Shown: positions 25,607 through 34,191 of the stretch, in pieces | Position numbering within the stretch: the stretch's first letter is position 1 | Layout of the letters: every line of letters begins with the position of its first letter | Origin: Streptomyces pseudovenezuelae | GTDB lineage: Bacteria > Actinomycetota > Actinomycetes > Streptomycetales > Streptomycetaceae | Assembly (NCBI RefSeq): GCF_001513955.1 | Contig: NZ_KQ948154.1 | Span: 1 to 64,000 of the forward strand | DNA: 64,000 nucleotides | Direction: 5' to 3' | Program-made: the position numbers and the translations under genes | The notes under the pieces: generated by a model | The model's database searches: none | What the model was told of the DNA's origin: nothing | The model's input: only the letters and a program-made list of their open reading frames with translations

Positions 25607-26368
25607 ATGCGGCGCGTCGGGGAGATCGCCGTCCCCCTGAGCGTCGGCCCGTATTTCACGACGGACGCGTCAGACCCCGTTCCGCTGCGGCAGTTCGCCG
25701 AGTCCGTCGGGCGTACGGTCGTGCTGGAGGAGTGCCGGGAGTGGACACGGTTCGGGTCCGACCGCGGGTTCGAGATCTGTGCCGACCAGGAAGGCGTCGT
25801 ACGGGCCGCGCTCCTCGACTGGACCGAGGGGACGCGGTTCGTGAACGCGACCGCGGAGGCCTTCGCCCGGTCGCTCGCCGCGCTCGATCAGGGGCTCGCC
25901 GGGATCCTCGGTACCGACGAGCCGCAGGAGGCGGCCGCCGCTTTCGCGGAGCTGGAGCAGCGGCTGCGGACGCTCGACCCACGGGCGTTCGAGGGGCGGG
26001 AGCACTGGTGGCCCCTCGTCCTCGACGACATCCGGGACACCGCGAGCGCGGAGTGGTTCACCGCCTTCGAGATCGTCAACGACCAGGGCGAGAAGCAGAT
26101 CGTCACGCAGGCCGGTGACATCGGCGTCCACCCGGAGGAGCGGCTGTGGGCCCGGCTGCGGGCCGCCGGTGTGCAGCCCGAGCAAGTGCTGCGGGTCCAC
26201 ACCGAGTTGGAGGCCTGCTTCATGCCGGGGCACTACTGCTCACTGTGGCTCGGGCAGGTCTTCCCAGAGGCGCAGCTGACCCACAACTTCCCCTACGGGG
26301 AGACGGCCGAGTCCCGCGCCGAGGGCATCCGGCAACTGCGTGAGGCAGCGGCCCAGCAGCAGCAGTAG
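25547..26368 (+). CDS. SUKH-4-like/deaminase-fold fusion
   Basis: A 273-residue protein. The N-terminal part (about 22-120) looks SUKH-4-like (AVPLSVGPYF, the strand pair FEICADQEGVVRAALL, then FARSLAALDQGL). The C-terminal ~90 residues repeat the deaminase-fold layout: HPEE with His195 and Glu197, C-x6-C (Cys224, Cys231) in EACFMPGHYC, and the final strand THNFPYG. An immunity-type domain fused to an apparently intact deaminase site is unusual. It starts six bases after the preceding gene; the exact ATG is uncertain because of the MNDS repeats. Confidence 0.75.
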   Translation: MNDSTMNDSAMNDNARNDSDMRRVGEIAVPLSVGPYFTTDASDPVPLRQFAESVGRTVVLEECREWTRFGSDRGFEICADQEGVVRAALLDWTEGTRFVNATAEAFARSLAALDQGLAGILGTDEPQEAAAAFAELEQRLRTLDPRAFEGREHWWPLVLDDIRDTASAEWFTAFEIVNDQGEKQIVTQAGDIGVHPEERLWARLRAAGVQPEQVLRVHTELEACFMPGHYCSLWLGQVFPEAQLTHNFPYGETAESRAEGIRQLREAAAQQQQ

Positions 26369-26385
26369 AGGGGATTCAGCACATC

Positions 26386-28185
26386 ATGACCGTCGGTACG
26401 ACCGTCACGCCGGACATCGCCGCCTGGCCACCGCTGGACGAGGACAAGCGGGCGCCGGGTCGGCAGTTGCTCGACTGGGCCGCCGACGGAGCCGGGTCCC
26501 GGCTGTGTCTGGTGCGGGGCGCGGAGGGCAGCGGCAAGAGCGCACTGCTCGCCTGGCTGCTGGCCGGGACCGTCGGCCGTCCGGGGCTCGTCGTCCATGC
26601 CACGGTGCCGTCCGAGGGGCTGACAACCGAGACCTTCGCATGGGAGTTGGGCCGCCAGCTCGGTTACGGCCCCCTCTCCCCCGGCCGCCTGCTCGACCAA
26701 GTCGCCGCGGACGAGCGGCCGTTGCTGCTGCTCGTACCCGATCTGCACCGGGCCGGGGCGGGCCCCGCGGATCTCCCGTCGGCGACTCCGGAGACGCTGG
26801 TCGCCGAGCTGCTGGAGCCGTTGCTGACACTTCCCCATCTGCGCGCGGCCGTTGAGGTCGGGACGTCGGGGCTGCTGGCCGCGGACGGCGTCGAGGCGGT
26901 CGAGGTCGTCGAGGTCGTCGATCTGGGTGCCGGGGACGGCGAGGGCGCCGAGCCGGCCCCGTACGCCGAGCTCGTCGCCGCGGTCCCGCGCACGGCCGAC
27001 GGCCGCCCCGACTGGGCCCAGGCCCCTGACGCGGTCCTCCGGCGCGTCCTCGACGCGGCGCTGCGCACCGACGGACCGTACGACCAAGGAGGCGCCGTTC
27101 TCGGCCTGTTGGCCGATCCCGGCTTCCTGGTGCACGGCTCGGCCACCGCGCTGACCGCCGTCCTCGCCGACGAGCGCGTGCCCGTGCCGGGGCGGCTGCG
27201 CGAGGTGTGGAGGCATGCCGCACCGGAGCTGACGGCGTATCACACCGACAGCGCCGAACGGGCCGCCCTGCTGCACGCCGCCGCGGTCGACACGGACCCG
27301 GACCTCACCGAGTACCTGCGGCCGCTCGCCGGCCAGCACTGGTGGTCCGCGGTATGGGCCCGGCGGGCCCTCCCGGTGAACGCGCTGGCCCTGGTGCCGG
27401 GCGTGGAGCGAGGACTGCTGGCCGCGGACCCGACGGGGCGGCTGCGGACGTACGACGTGGAGAGCGGTACGGCACTCGACGCGGCCGACGCGGCCGCGGC
27501 TCCCGCCGTCCACCCCGCCTCCGTACGACCGCGCTCCCTGGCCCCTCGTGACGCCCGCTCGGCGCTGCTGCTGGACCGGTCCGACGCACTGCTGCCGCTC
27601 GTGACCGAGGACGACCCGACCACCGCGTTCGCACTTGAGCGGATCGCCGAGTACCACGGTTCGGCCGCGCTCGCCGGGGAGGAGTCGCTGGTCACCGCGC
27701 TCGGCAGCGGCGGCACCCGGAGTCCGTACGCGGTCGTCGGCGACCGGGGCGGCTCGGTGCACGTGTGGTCTCTGGGCGAGTACCAGGACGTCCCGCGCTC
27801 CCACCGTGTGCACGAACAGCCGGTCACGGCCGTCACCTGCGTCGACACCGCCGACGGGCTGACGCTCACCTTCAGCGCCGGGGCGGACGGCTCGGTACGG
27901 CTGTGGGAGGCCTCGGCCGAGCCCATGCCGGTGCCTGTGCAGGAACGCCCCTACCGGACCACAGGGCTTGCCGCGGCGGACACGCCTGCCGGTCCGGTGC
28001 TCGCCGTGGCCTGTAGCGACGGCGAAGTGCATCTGTGGCACGTGTTCACCGGCAGGGTGCGGGTGCTGCCGTGGCTACGGGACTGCGACGCGCTCGCGCT
28101 GACGCCCGAGGGGGTGCTGGTCGTCGGGGATATGGCGGGGCTGAGTGCCGTACGGCTGCGGTTGGATGTGCTCTGGGAGCAGTGA
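26386..28185 (+). CDS. P-loop NTPase with WD40-like repeats
   Basis: A 599-residue soluble protein. The N-terminal NTPase has Walker A GAEGSGKS (Lys51) and a hydrophobic strand LLLLVPDLHRA in the Walker B place, where Asp is present but not followed by Glu. The C-terminal third contains WD40-type blades (GGSVHVWSL, DGSVRLWEA, DGEVHLWHV). This resembles small STAND-like sensors with WD40 tails. It is the last gene of the deaminase toxin/SUKH run, 17 bases after its neighbour, with GAGGGGA upstream. Its role (sensor, regulator or further immunity) is inferred only. Confidence 0.8.
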   Translation: MTVGTTVTPDIAAWPPLDEDKRAPGRQLLDWAADGAGSRLCLVRGAEGSGKSALLAWLLAGTVGRPGLVVHATVPSEGLTTETFAWELGRQLGYGPLSPGRLLDQVAADERPLLLLVPDLHRAGAGPADLPSATPETLVAELLEPLLTLPHLRAAVEVGTSGLLAADGVEAVEVVEVVDLGAGDGEGAEPAPYAELVAAVPRTADGRPDWAQAPDAVLRRVLDAALRTDGPYDQGGAVLGLLADPGFLVHGSATALTAVLADERVPVPGRLREVWRHAAPELTAYHTDSAERAALLHAAAVDTDPDLTEYLRPLAGQHWWSAVWARRALPVNALALVPGVERGLLAADPTGRLRTYDVESGTALDAADAAAAPAVHPASVRPRSLAPRDARSALLLDRSDALLPLVTEDDPTTAFALERIAEYHGSAALAGEESLVTALGSGGTRSPYAVVGDRGGSVHVWSLGEYQDVPRSHRVHEQPVTAVTCVDTADGLTLTFSAGADGSVRLWEASAEPMPVPVQERPYRTTGLAAADTPAGPVLAVACSDGEVHLWHVFTGRVRVLPWLRDCDALALTPEGVLVVGDMAGLSAVRLRLDVLWEQ

Positions 28186-28526
28186 GGCGGCCTGCCGGCT
28201 AGCCGAAGGGGCTGGAGGCCACGGCCGTCCTCGGTTCGCGGGTCGGTGTCGGGCCGTGAAGGAGGTGCCGGCGGCCACCGGTGTGGCCAGTTCCAGGGAC
28301 CGCTCCTCCGCCTCGAAGACCTCAGTGGACTGGGATTCCTTTGGTGCCGTGGGTCTGCCGGGTGAATCCCTCGCCGCCGGCGATGGCTTCGGCCTCGGCG
28401 ACGGAAACCCCGGGTCGCAACGACTTCGACACCCTGGTGGCCCTGCCCACCACCGCCTGAGCCCGGGCCGCAGCACGGGAAAAGGCTCCCGTCACTACGT
28501 CAGTTGTGACGGAAGCTGTTCTTACA
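28186..28526. other. Gene-free stretch, possible gene remnant
   Basis: A 341-base gap between convergent genes without a convincing full gene. One short plus-strand frame ends ETPGRNDFDTLVALPTTA before a stop at about 28460, which looks like the 3' end of a lost coding sequence. A TGACGGAAGC-type segment follows. No clear terminator was identified. Confidence 0.4.
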
Positions 28527-28889
28527 TCAATGTGGTGCGGCGATCCGCGTCATCCCCGAGCAGTCCTGCCCTCCGGAAGGATCCGGCTCGTACACCCAGT
28601 ACAGGGCGGCGAGTTGGGCCAGCAGCAGGACGGGGACGAGAGGGGCGGCGGCCAGGGCGAGTCCTCCCGGCCGCTGCCCGCGCCGGCGCAGCAGCACCAG
28701 CGGGATCAGGGCGGCGAGGGCGCATGCGGGAGCGGCCCAGGCGGTGACGTACATGCGGGTGGAGGGGCCCAGGTACCGGCAGTTCTGGAAGGTGTCGCCG
28801 TCGAAGGAGAAGTGGGCGGCGAGAAGGCCCGCCGAGGCGAGGACCAGGACGAGGACCGCCCAGGACCATCGTCGGGTGGGTGCGCTCAT
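28527..28889 (-). CDS. Small membrane protein coupled to amidase
   Basis: A 120-residue protein with three hydrophobic segments (about 10-27, 46-66 and 74-96), two of them flanking an RRRGQRP loop. It starts inside the stop of the amidase-like gene (TGATG), so translation is coupled. A membrane protein translated with a cell-wall amidase effector is a good immunity candidate. The N-terminal extracytoplasmic loop and the tail contain cysteines. No family was recognised. Confidence 0.75.
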   Translation of the reverse strand: MSAPTRRWSWAVLVLVLASAGLLAAHFSFDGDTFQNCRYLGPSTRMYVTAWAAPACALAALIPLVLLRRRGQRPGGLALAAAPLVPVLLLAQLAALYWVYEPDPSGGQDCSGMTRIAAPH

Positions 28890-30148
28890 CAGTACCAGTC
28901 CGGGTTGGGGCGGACGATCCGGATGTTCTGCTGCCCTTCGTGCTGCTCGGTGGCGGGGAGCCGGCCCTCCAGGCTGACGTTCTGGTACGAGTCGCTGTGC
29001 TGGGTGTACTTGATCTCGCCGTCCGGCATCACCGCGGTGACGATCGCCGCGTGGTGCGTGTTGCCCTTCTCGATGGAGTCGTTGGGCCCGGACTGCTCGT
29101 AGTAGATGATGTCGCCGGGCTTCACGTCGGAGCGCGGGATCTCGCTGCCGCCGTGCTCCAGCATGAAGTTCTGGTTGTTCTCGGCGGCGGCCCAACTGTC
29201 CGAGTAGGCAAGGCGCTTGTCGACGCCGTCGGCGCCGGTGCGGTTGCCGATCATCCAGGAGTCGTCGTCCGACGTCCCCCAGATGCTGGTCTTCTCCTTC
29301 ATCCCCGCGTGCAGCAGGGCGTTGGAGACGAAGTTGGTGCAGTTGTTGCCGAAGTCGGTCGGGTCGTCCTTGTCCCAGTTGTCGAGGGCGTACTCGACCA
29401 GCTTCACCCGGTCGTACTTGCCGTTGCCGCGCAGTTCCTGCCGTACGTCGACCGGAATGCCGTCGAGGTTGGCGATGGCGACCGGCTGGGCGAGCATCAT
29501 GTCCTTGCGCTGCTGTTCGCTCAGCCCGTTCCACCACTGCCGGACAGTGGTCGGGTCCTCGCCGACCGGGATGTCACTCGCGAGCATCTGCATCTGGACG
29601 TGCGAGGCGTGCGTCTGGAGGTCGTTGAGCGCCTTGCCCGGATCGGTGAGTCCGGTCTGGCCGCCGAGCTTCGCGAACTCCTCGGCGGCGAGCTTGTCGG
29701 CGGTGGTGACCTGTTCGACGGCCTGGTCGACGAGGTCCTGCACCTGGGCCTTGTACGGCCCCATCTCCTCGGCCTCGGTGCGGTTGCGTGGCGGCGGGCC
29801 CGTGACCGTCCCGTCGGCGCCTATCTCGAGGCCGTACCGGGCGGCGAGATCCACGGCGGCCCGCATGGTGCTGTGCGCGGTCTCGATGGTCGTCGTCATT
29901 CCGTCGGCGACCATGTTGACGGACAGGAGGATGTCGTAGCCCGCCTCCAACTGGTTGGCGAGCAGCTCGAAATCGGCGGCCGCTGCAGCACCGACCTCGT
30001 CGGTCCAGTTGTCCTTCAGCGGCTTCGCGCCGTACTCCCGCAGGTCCTTCGCCGCGTCCAGGGAGTACTTGGCGAGGGCGTGCCACTCGTCGGCTGCCGT
30101 CGCCCAGGTCTTGGGGCGGGCGTTGTTGATTCCTTCGTACGACACCAT
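28889..30148 (-). CDS. WXG-type protein with Amidase_6-like domain
   Basis: A 419-residue putative secreted effector. The N-terminal half (about 1-230) is helical and WXG-like (VSYEGINNARPKTW, KPLKDNWTDEVG). The C-terminal part matches the putative amidase domain family: catalytic Cys270 in GNNCTNFVSNAL, a conserved histidine in THHAAIVTAV and the motif YTQHSDSYQN. These NlpC/P60-related enzymes cut peptidoglycan or peptide amides. GGGAGGG lies seven bases before the ATG. A 107-residue WXG-like gene is two bases upstream and a membrane protein is coupled downstream. Confidence 0.88.
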   Translation of the reverse strand: MVSYEGINNARPKTWATAADEWHALAKYSLDAAKDLREYGAKPLKDNWTDEVGAAAAADFELLANQLEAGYDILLSVNMVADGMTTTIETAHSTMRAAVDLAARYGLEIGADGTVTGPPPRNRTEAEEMGPYKAQVQDLVDQAVEQVTTADKLAAEEFAKLGGQTGLTDPGKALNDLQTHASHVQMQMLASDIPVGEDPTTVRQWWNGLSEQQRKDMMLAQPVAIANLDGIPVDVRQELRGNGKYDRVKLVEYALDNWDKDDPTDFGNNCTNFVSNALLHAGMKEKTSIWGTSDDDSWMIGNRTGADGVDKRLAYSDSWAAAENNQNFMLEHGGSEIPRSDVKPGDIIYYEQSGPNDSIEKGNTHHAAIVTAVMPDGEIKYTQHSDSYQNVSLEGRLPATEQHEGQQNIRIVRPNPDWY

Positions 30149-30150
30149 GG

Positions 30151-30474
30151 TCAGGCCCTCCCGAGATCGTTCAGCCCGGCCCGCAGCCGCGACTCGGCCT
30201 CGGCGTCCGCGCGGTCGTAGCCGTCGGCGGACTCCCGCAGTTTCTGGCTGAGTTCGCCCATCCGCCGGGCGAGGGAGACCATGTGCTCCTCCCACTTCTC
30301 GGCACAGACCTTGAGGTGCACGGGGCTTTCCCAGCCGTTGCCGTAGTGGGCGCCGTACACCTCGTCGCTGGTGTCGAGCGAATGACTGAGACGCTTCATC
30401 GTCTGCTGCGACAAGGACTCGGTGTCATCGGCCGCGGCGCGTACGCGCACAGCGTCGATGTCGATGTCGGCCAT
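30151..30474 (-). CDS. WXG100-like partner of amidase effector
   Basis: A 107-residue helical protein (IDIDAVRVRAAADDTESL, then KWEEHMVSLARRMGELSQKL). A turn-like segment YGNGWESPVH sits between the helices in place of a classic WXG. GGGGGAG lies six bases before the ATG. It ends two bases before the amidase gene, the arrangement expected for a small targeting partner. The 239 bases upstream (30475-30713) hold no gene and presumably its promoter. Confidence 0.8.
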   Translation of the reverse strand: MADIDIDAVRVRAAADDTESLSQQTMKRLSHSLDTSDEVYGAHYGNGWESPVHLKVCAEKWEEHMVSLARRMGELSQKLRESADGYDRADAEAESRLRAGLNDLGRA

Positions 30475-30713
30475 GGACAACTCCCCCGATATGAACTGGC
30501 TGTCGACGATCATCGTACGGCCGTCCCCGGGGCCCTTCACACGACCCGCCCCCTCTTCCCACGGGCTCCTCTTGATCCCGCTGGTACGTTCCTGCCTGTC
30601 TTGCGGGGCGTTCTCCCACTGCCGGGTCTCGCCGGGAACCCCGGAGCGCGGCTCGCCGCACCCGTCAGGACCGCAGTTGGTGCGCAGGTGGCTCTGGGCC
30701 GGGCGAGGCCTGT

Positions 30714-32159
30714 TCAGCGGCGGCCCTGAAGCTGCTGCTGAGCGGCCGCCTCGGGGGCCGTCCTCGCCATCGCCTGCACGGTGAAGCCGACGCCCGGAGC
30801 GAGCACGCCTGCCACGGCGGCCCACCAGCGCCAGGCACCGCTGTCCGGGACGAGCAGAAGGGTGGCGAGGCATCCGAGCGCCACCGCGAACCCGGCGACT
30901 CCCGGCAGCGACGCGGTCACCATCCAGCCCGCCCCGAGGTCCAGCAGCCTGACCCGCCGCTCGGGGTCCGGTCGCGCGGGTTCGGTGTGCCCCTCCGCTA
31001 CGACCTGCTCGGCCACCCGGCCCGGAACCGCGCCCGGCAGTTGCCAGCCGTCGTCACCTACCAACTCGGCGAGGACGTCACTGCCTCGGCGGTGAGCAGG
31101 ATGCCAGATCAGCCGGCCATGGGCGCCGGACAGGACCGTTCCGGCTGCATCGATACCCATCTGGGAGTGGAAGGGGATCTTTGGACCAGCGCCCTCCAGC
31201 ACAAGACACTGCAACCGGCGGGTGTTCTCCCGGCGCCTCTTCCCGTCGGCCGCCTCGGAGTTCCCGGGCAAGGGCGCTTCGGTGTGCTGTCCGGTTCCCG
31301 TGACGGTGACTCGTAGGGTGCGCCAGTCGGGGGTGACCGTGCGGGCGGGGCGCCGGATGCTTTCGGCCAGGTACCAGCACATGGTCGCGGCGAGCGTCGC
31401 CAGGAGCCACAGGGGCCCGATCACCCACACAGTCCCGGTCTCCACCGCGCGCCCGTCGAGCTGACGTTGCACCTCGGCGAGCCGATCGTCGCCGATGGCC
31501 CCGAGTTCGGGCCGCCCCGGTACGGAGGCCACGTACAGCTCGCTGCCGACTCCCTGACGCCGGTTGGTGGCTGCCCGGAAGGTCACGGGCACTCTGCCCC
31601 CTCCAGCCGACGGGGAAAGAAGAACCGTGTAGTCGGCCGTGGCGGAGGAGCGGGGGTTACTGCCCGCGTCCTGGTTCTCGATTCTCACGATGGGCCGCCG
31701 CTCGATCACCGCACCCTCCCGGGCAAGCACCGCACTCGTGCCTGTTCCTCGCGCGTCCGATGCGGCGAGCGTCACCCACAGGGCCATCAGCGTGAGGCAT
31801 GTGACCAGCGCTGCGCCGTAACGGATCGTCAGCCAGCGCGTGCCGTTCGTCCGGAGCGGTACGGTTTCCGAGCCGCCTCCTGGCGACACCGAGGCTGTCC
31901 GCACTGCCCACCCGTAGGACTCACAGCGGGTCCGATCACCGTCCCGCAGCACCGCGACCGCCCAGATGACCAGAGACGCAGCGAGCAGGGCCGGCGAGCA
32001 CCACAGGATGGCCGTGCGCACCGGCGAAGTGCCCAGGAACAGCCAGGTGGCGGTCAGCGCCACGAGGGCGAGCGGGACGGCCACGGTGACGAACCTCCCG
32101 CAGCGCGGGTAGGCACGGACATCTTGCGCGACTTTGTCCAAGGTCCACTTGCGGCTCAT
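30714..32159 (-). CDS. Multispan membrane protein in WXG module
   Basis: A 481-residue protein with hydrophobic segments near 27-45, 50-70, 112-132, 240-262 and 415-465, separated by soluble stretches. One stretch (155-220) is extracytoplasmic-looking and rich in Ser and Gly. Its ATG overlaps the stop of the WXG protein at 32156 by four bases, so it is co-translated with it. This suits an immunity or accessory role for that module. No family was identified. Confidence 0.78.
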   Translation of the reverse strand: MSRKWTLDKVAQDVRAYPRCGRFVTVAVPLALVALTATWLFLGTSPVRTAILWCSPALLAASLVIWAVAVLRDGDRTRCESYGWAVRTASVSPGGGSETVPLRTNGTRWLTIRYGAALVTCLTLMALWVTLAASDARGTGTSAVLAREGAVIERRPIVRIENQDAGSNPRSSATADYTVLLSPSAGGGRVPVTFRAATNRRQGVGSELYVASVPGRPELGAIGDDRLAEVQRQLDGRAVETGTVWVIGPLWLLATLAATMCWYLAESIRRPARTVTPDWRTLRVTVTGTGQHTEAPLPGNSEAADGKRRRENTRRLQCLVLEGAGPKIPFHSQMGIDAAGTVLSGAHGRLIWHPAHRRGSDVLAELVGDDGWQLPGAVPGRVAEQVVAEGHTEPARPDPERRVRLLDLGAGWMVTASLPGVAGFAVALGCLATLLLVPDSGAWRWWAAVAGVLAPGVGFTVQAMARTAPEAAAQQQLQGRR

Positions 32160-33286
32160 CCGAACGCTCCGAACCGCTGCGGATCAGGCCGATCCCGCAA
32201 AGCCCTTGCGTCTCCACGCGCTTCCCAGCGCGTGTCGGCAGCCGCACCGGGCCGGTCCTCCTTCTCGTCCGCGTTGGGGTCCCCGCTGACCGCCGCGTCA
32301 CCGTGCTTGGACAGGTTGGCGCCCGCGCCGATGGCGAAGCCGACGGGAACGTTGGTGGCCACATCACCTGCCAGGTTTCGCGCCGCCGAGAGAGTCCGCC
32401 CGTCCGTGGCCCGGTGGACGGCTGCGCTCCCCGCTCCGCCGGCCAGTCCTCCGGCGAGCGCTCCGAACGCCATCTGTGAGCCGTCGTACCGATCCCCGCT
32501 TCTCAGGTTGTTGGCGGCGTCACCGGCAACTGAGGACAGGGCGCCCAGAGCCACGCCGTCGACAGCGTTGGCGACCGCACCTCCGCCGAGCTGCGAAGCC
32601 AACCGACCTGCGACGAACATGCCGCCGACGGCTCCCAGAACGCCGTTCACCGCGTTGCCGTTGAAGTCGGCGTCATCGCCGGTGACCAAGTTCGTCACGA
32701 CACCGGACCCGGTGCCCGCAGCCCATTGGACGCCCAACTCGACAGCCGGCCCCAGGAGCTTTCCCTGCCTCACCGCCGTACGAATGGTCTGGAACATCCG
32801 GGCCGCGGCCGCCAGCAACCGCCCCAACCTCGTGGCCGCCTCCGCAGCCTGCGTCCCCAACCGCACCGCATTCGCCGCTCCGGCCGCCGCCGAGAACCCG
32901 ACTGTGACGAAGGAGAGCGCGACGGACGCAGCGATCGAGACTCCGATCTCGAGGTAGATCTGATGAATCTCCTCGTTGATCTCCTCGATGTTGGCGGCGG
33001 CCTCCTCAAGCCCCTTGGCCGCCTGCGGGAAAAGCGGCGCGGTCTCCTCTACCGCTCGGCCGACCTTCTCCCAGTACTCATGGAAGGCCTCCGCGGATTC
33101 CCCCCGCCAATGCTCACCGAGAACGCCCCGCACCCTCCGGTCGAGCGCTCCGTACGCCTCCTCAAGCTCCTCCCCCATCGTGCGCCACCCCTTGGCCGCC
33201 GCACGCAGCACATCGGGACGGCCGCCGGGATTCACCACCTCGATCCCGGCTTCGTAGACCTTCTCGGCGAAGCTCTCCTCGCTCAA
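32156..33286 (-). CDS. WXG100-type protein, glycine-zipper C-terminus
   Basis: A 376-residue putative ESX effector. The N-terminal 100 residues contain the turn EHWRGESAEAFHEYW, a clear WXG signature. A coiled coil and a hydrophobic segment (VSIAASVALSFVTVGFS) follow, then a Gly/Ala-rich block with repeated small-residue motifs (NGVLGAVGGMFVAGRLASQ, GALAGGLAGGAG) that could insert into membranes. The tail is short and charged, with no enzyme domain. The TTG start overlaps the upstream stop (TTGA) and is followed after its own stop overlap by a multispan membrane gene. Confidence 0.82.
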   Translation of the reverse strand: MSEESFAEKVYEAGIEVVNPGGRPDVLRAAAKGWRTMGEELEEAYGALDRRVRGVLGEHWRGESAEAFHEYWEKVGRAVEETAPLFPQAAKGLEEAAANIEEINEEIHQIYLEIGVSIAASVALSFVTVGFSAAAGAANAVRLGTQAAEAATRLGRLLAAAARMFQTIRTAVRQGKLLGPAVELGVQWAAGTGSGVVTNLVTGDDADFNGNAVNGVLGAVGGMFVAGRLASQLGGGAVANAVDGVALGALSSVAGDAANNLRSGDRYDGSQMAFGALAGGLAGGAGSAAVHRATDGRTLSAARNLAGDVATNVPVGFAIGAGANLSKHGDAAVSGDPNADEKEDRPGAAADTRWEARGDARALRDRPDPQRFGAFG

Positions 33287-33612
33287 CTCTTCCCACCCTT
33301 GAACGTGAACAGCTCCGCGAGAGCGTCGTCCGCCGCGGCGGAGTTCCTCGCGTTGTCCTTGACGGCCCGGCTCAACTCGTCGAAGTTCCGGGCCAGATTC
33401 CCCAGGGATTCGGCCATCCCGGCGGCCAACTCGACGTAGGCCGACGTGACCTCTTCGGACTCCGTCAGCAGGCCGAACCCGTCATGGATCCGCTCTGCCC
33501 CCGTGGCCCGCTCAAACGCCCTGACGGCACTCGCCAGGTCATGGGCCCGCGTCTCGAACGCGCCCCCCAGTTGCGCCATTTCCTGCGGATCCAAGAAGAA
33601 ATCACCAGACAT
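33283..33612 (-). CDS. WXG100-like small protein
   Basis: A 109-residue helical protein (LDPQEMAQLGGAFETRAHDL, then VELAAGMAESLGNLARNFDEL) without a strict WXG at the turn. GGAG lies seven bases before the ATG. Its stop overlaps the TTG start of the larger WXG protein, so the two are produced together. It is divergent from the plus-strand run beginning near 33793. Confidence 0.8.
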   Translation of the reverse strand: MSGDFFLDPQEMAQLGGAFETRAHDLASAVRAFERATGAERIHDGFGLLTESEEVTSAYVELAAGMAESLGNLARNFDELSRAVKDNARNSAAADDALAELFTFKGGKS

Positions 33613-33792
33613 GCGCCGCTCCGTACACTCATCCCTCGACGACCTTGGACGTGCACTTCCGCAACCGCGCGTCGGCCGAAGAGTCACGTATCCGCACACG
33701 ATGGAGGGACGGCGTCAACTCCGCGGCCGTGAGAGCCTGTCCGCCCATGTCCACGGTGCGGGCCGGGCCACCGCCCATGATTGAATCGCCAA

Positions 33793-34188
33793 GTGATCAT
33801 CGGTGCATCCGGCAGCACCTCCGCCGGCAACCTGCCCGCCGTGGTGGAGGCCGTCGCGCAGGGGGACGCCTCGCCACAGGAACTGCTCGACGCATGGCTG
33901 ACCGCGACGGTGTTCTGCTCACGTCCGCAGCGCCCCGGTGTCCTGGTCGCCGAGATCGACGGCGGCCAAGTGGTGGGGGTGTGCACGTCGTTGGAGGCGC
34001 TGGCACGGTTCGCGGGGGCAGGCGACTGGTTCTCCACGACCGGGGCGGACCTTCTGTCGCAGCTGCCACCCGGGGTGGACATCGTCCTGGATCCGGCCGG
34101 GCCCCATCCTCTGCGTCTGAGCCCTGGCGCGCTGCGGGCCACGCCGACCCTGCGCCTGAACACCCTGAGCGGGAACGGAGATTCGTAA
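33793..34188 (+). CDS. SseB-like small protein
   Basis: A protein of about 131 residues with an SseB N-terminal-domain look: LPAVVEAVAQGDASPQELL, TVFCSRPQRPGVLVAEI, FTSLEAL-type segment (VGVCTSLEALARF) and LPPGVDIVLDPAGPHPLRL. SseB-like proteins are common beside type VII genes in Streptomyces. The start is uncertain: GTG at 33793 or TTG at 33781, neither with a ribosome site, so the mRNA may be leaderless. It is the first gene of the ADP-ribosyltransferase module. Confidence 0.7.
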   Translation: MIIGASGSTSAGNLPAVVEAVAQGDASPQELLDAWLTATVFCSRPQRPGVLVAEIDGGQVVGVCTSLEALARFAGAGDWFSTTGADLLSQLPPGVDIVLDPAGPHPLRLSPGALRATPTLRLNTLSGNGDS

Positions 34189-34191
34189 GCG

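Noticed and set aside
26386..28185. P-loop/WD40 protein considered as a classical STAND defence ATPase
   Set aside because: It is shorter than typical NACHT or AVAST proteins and its Walker B is incomplete, so only a general NTPase-WD40 call is made.
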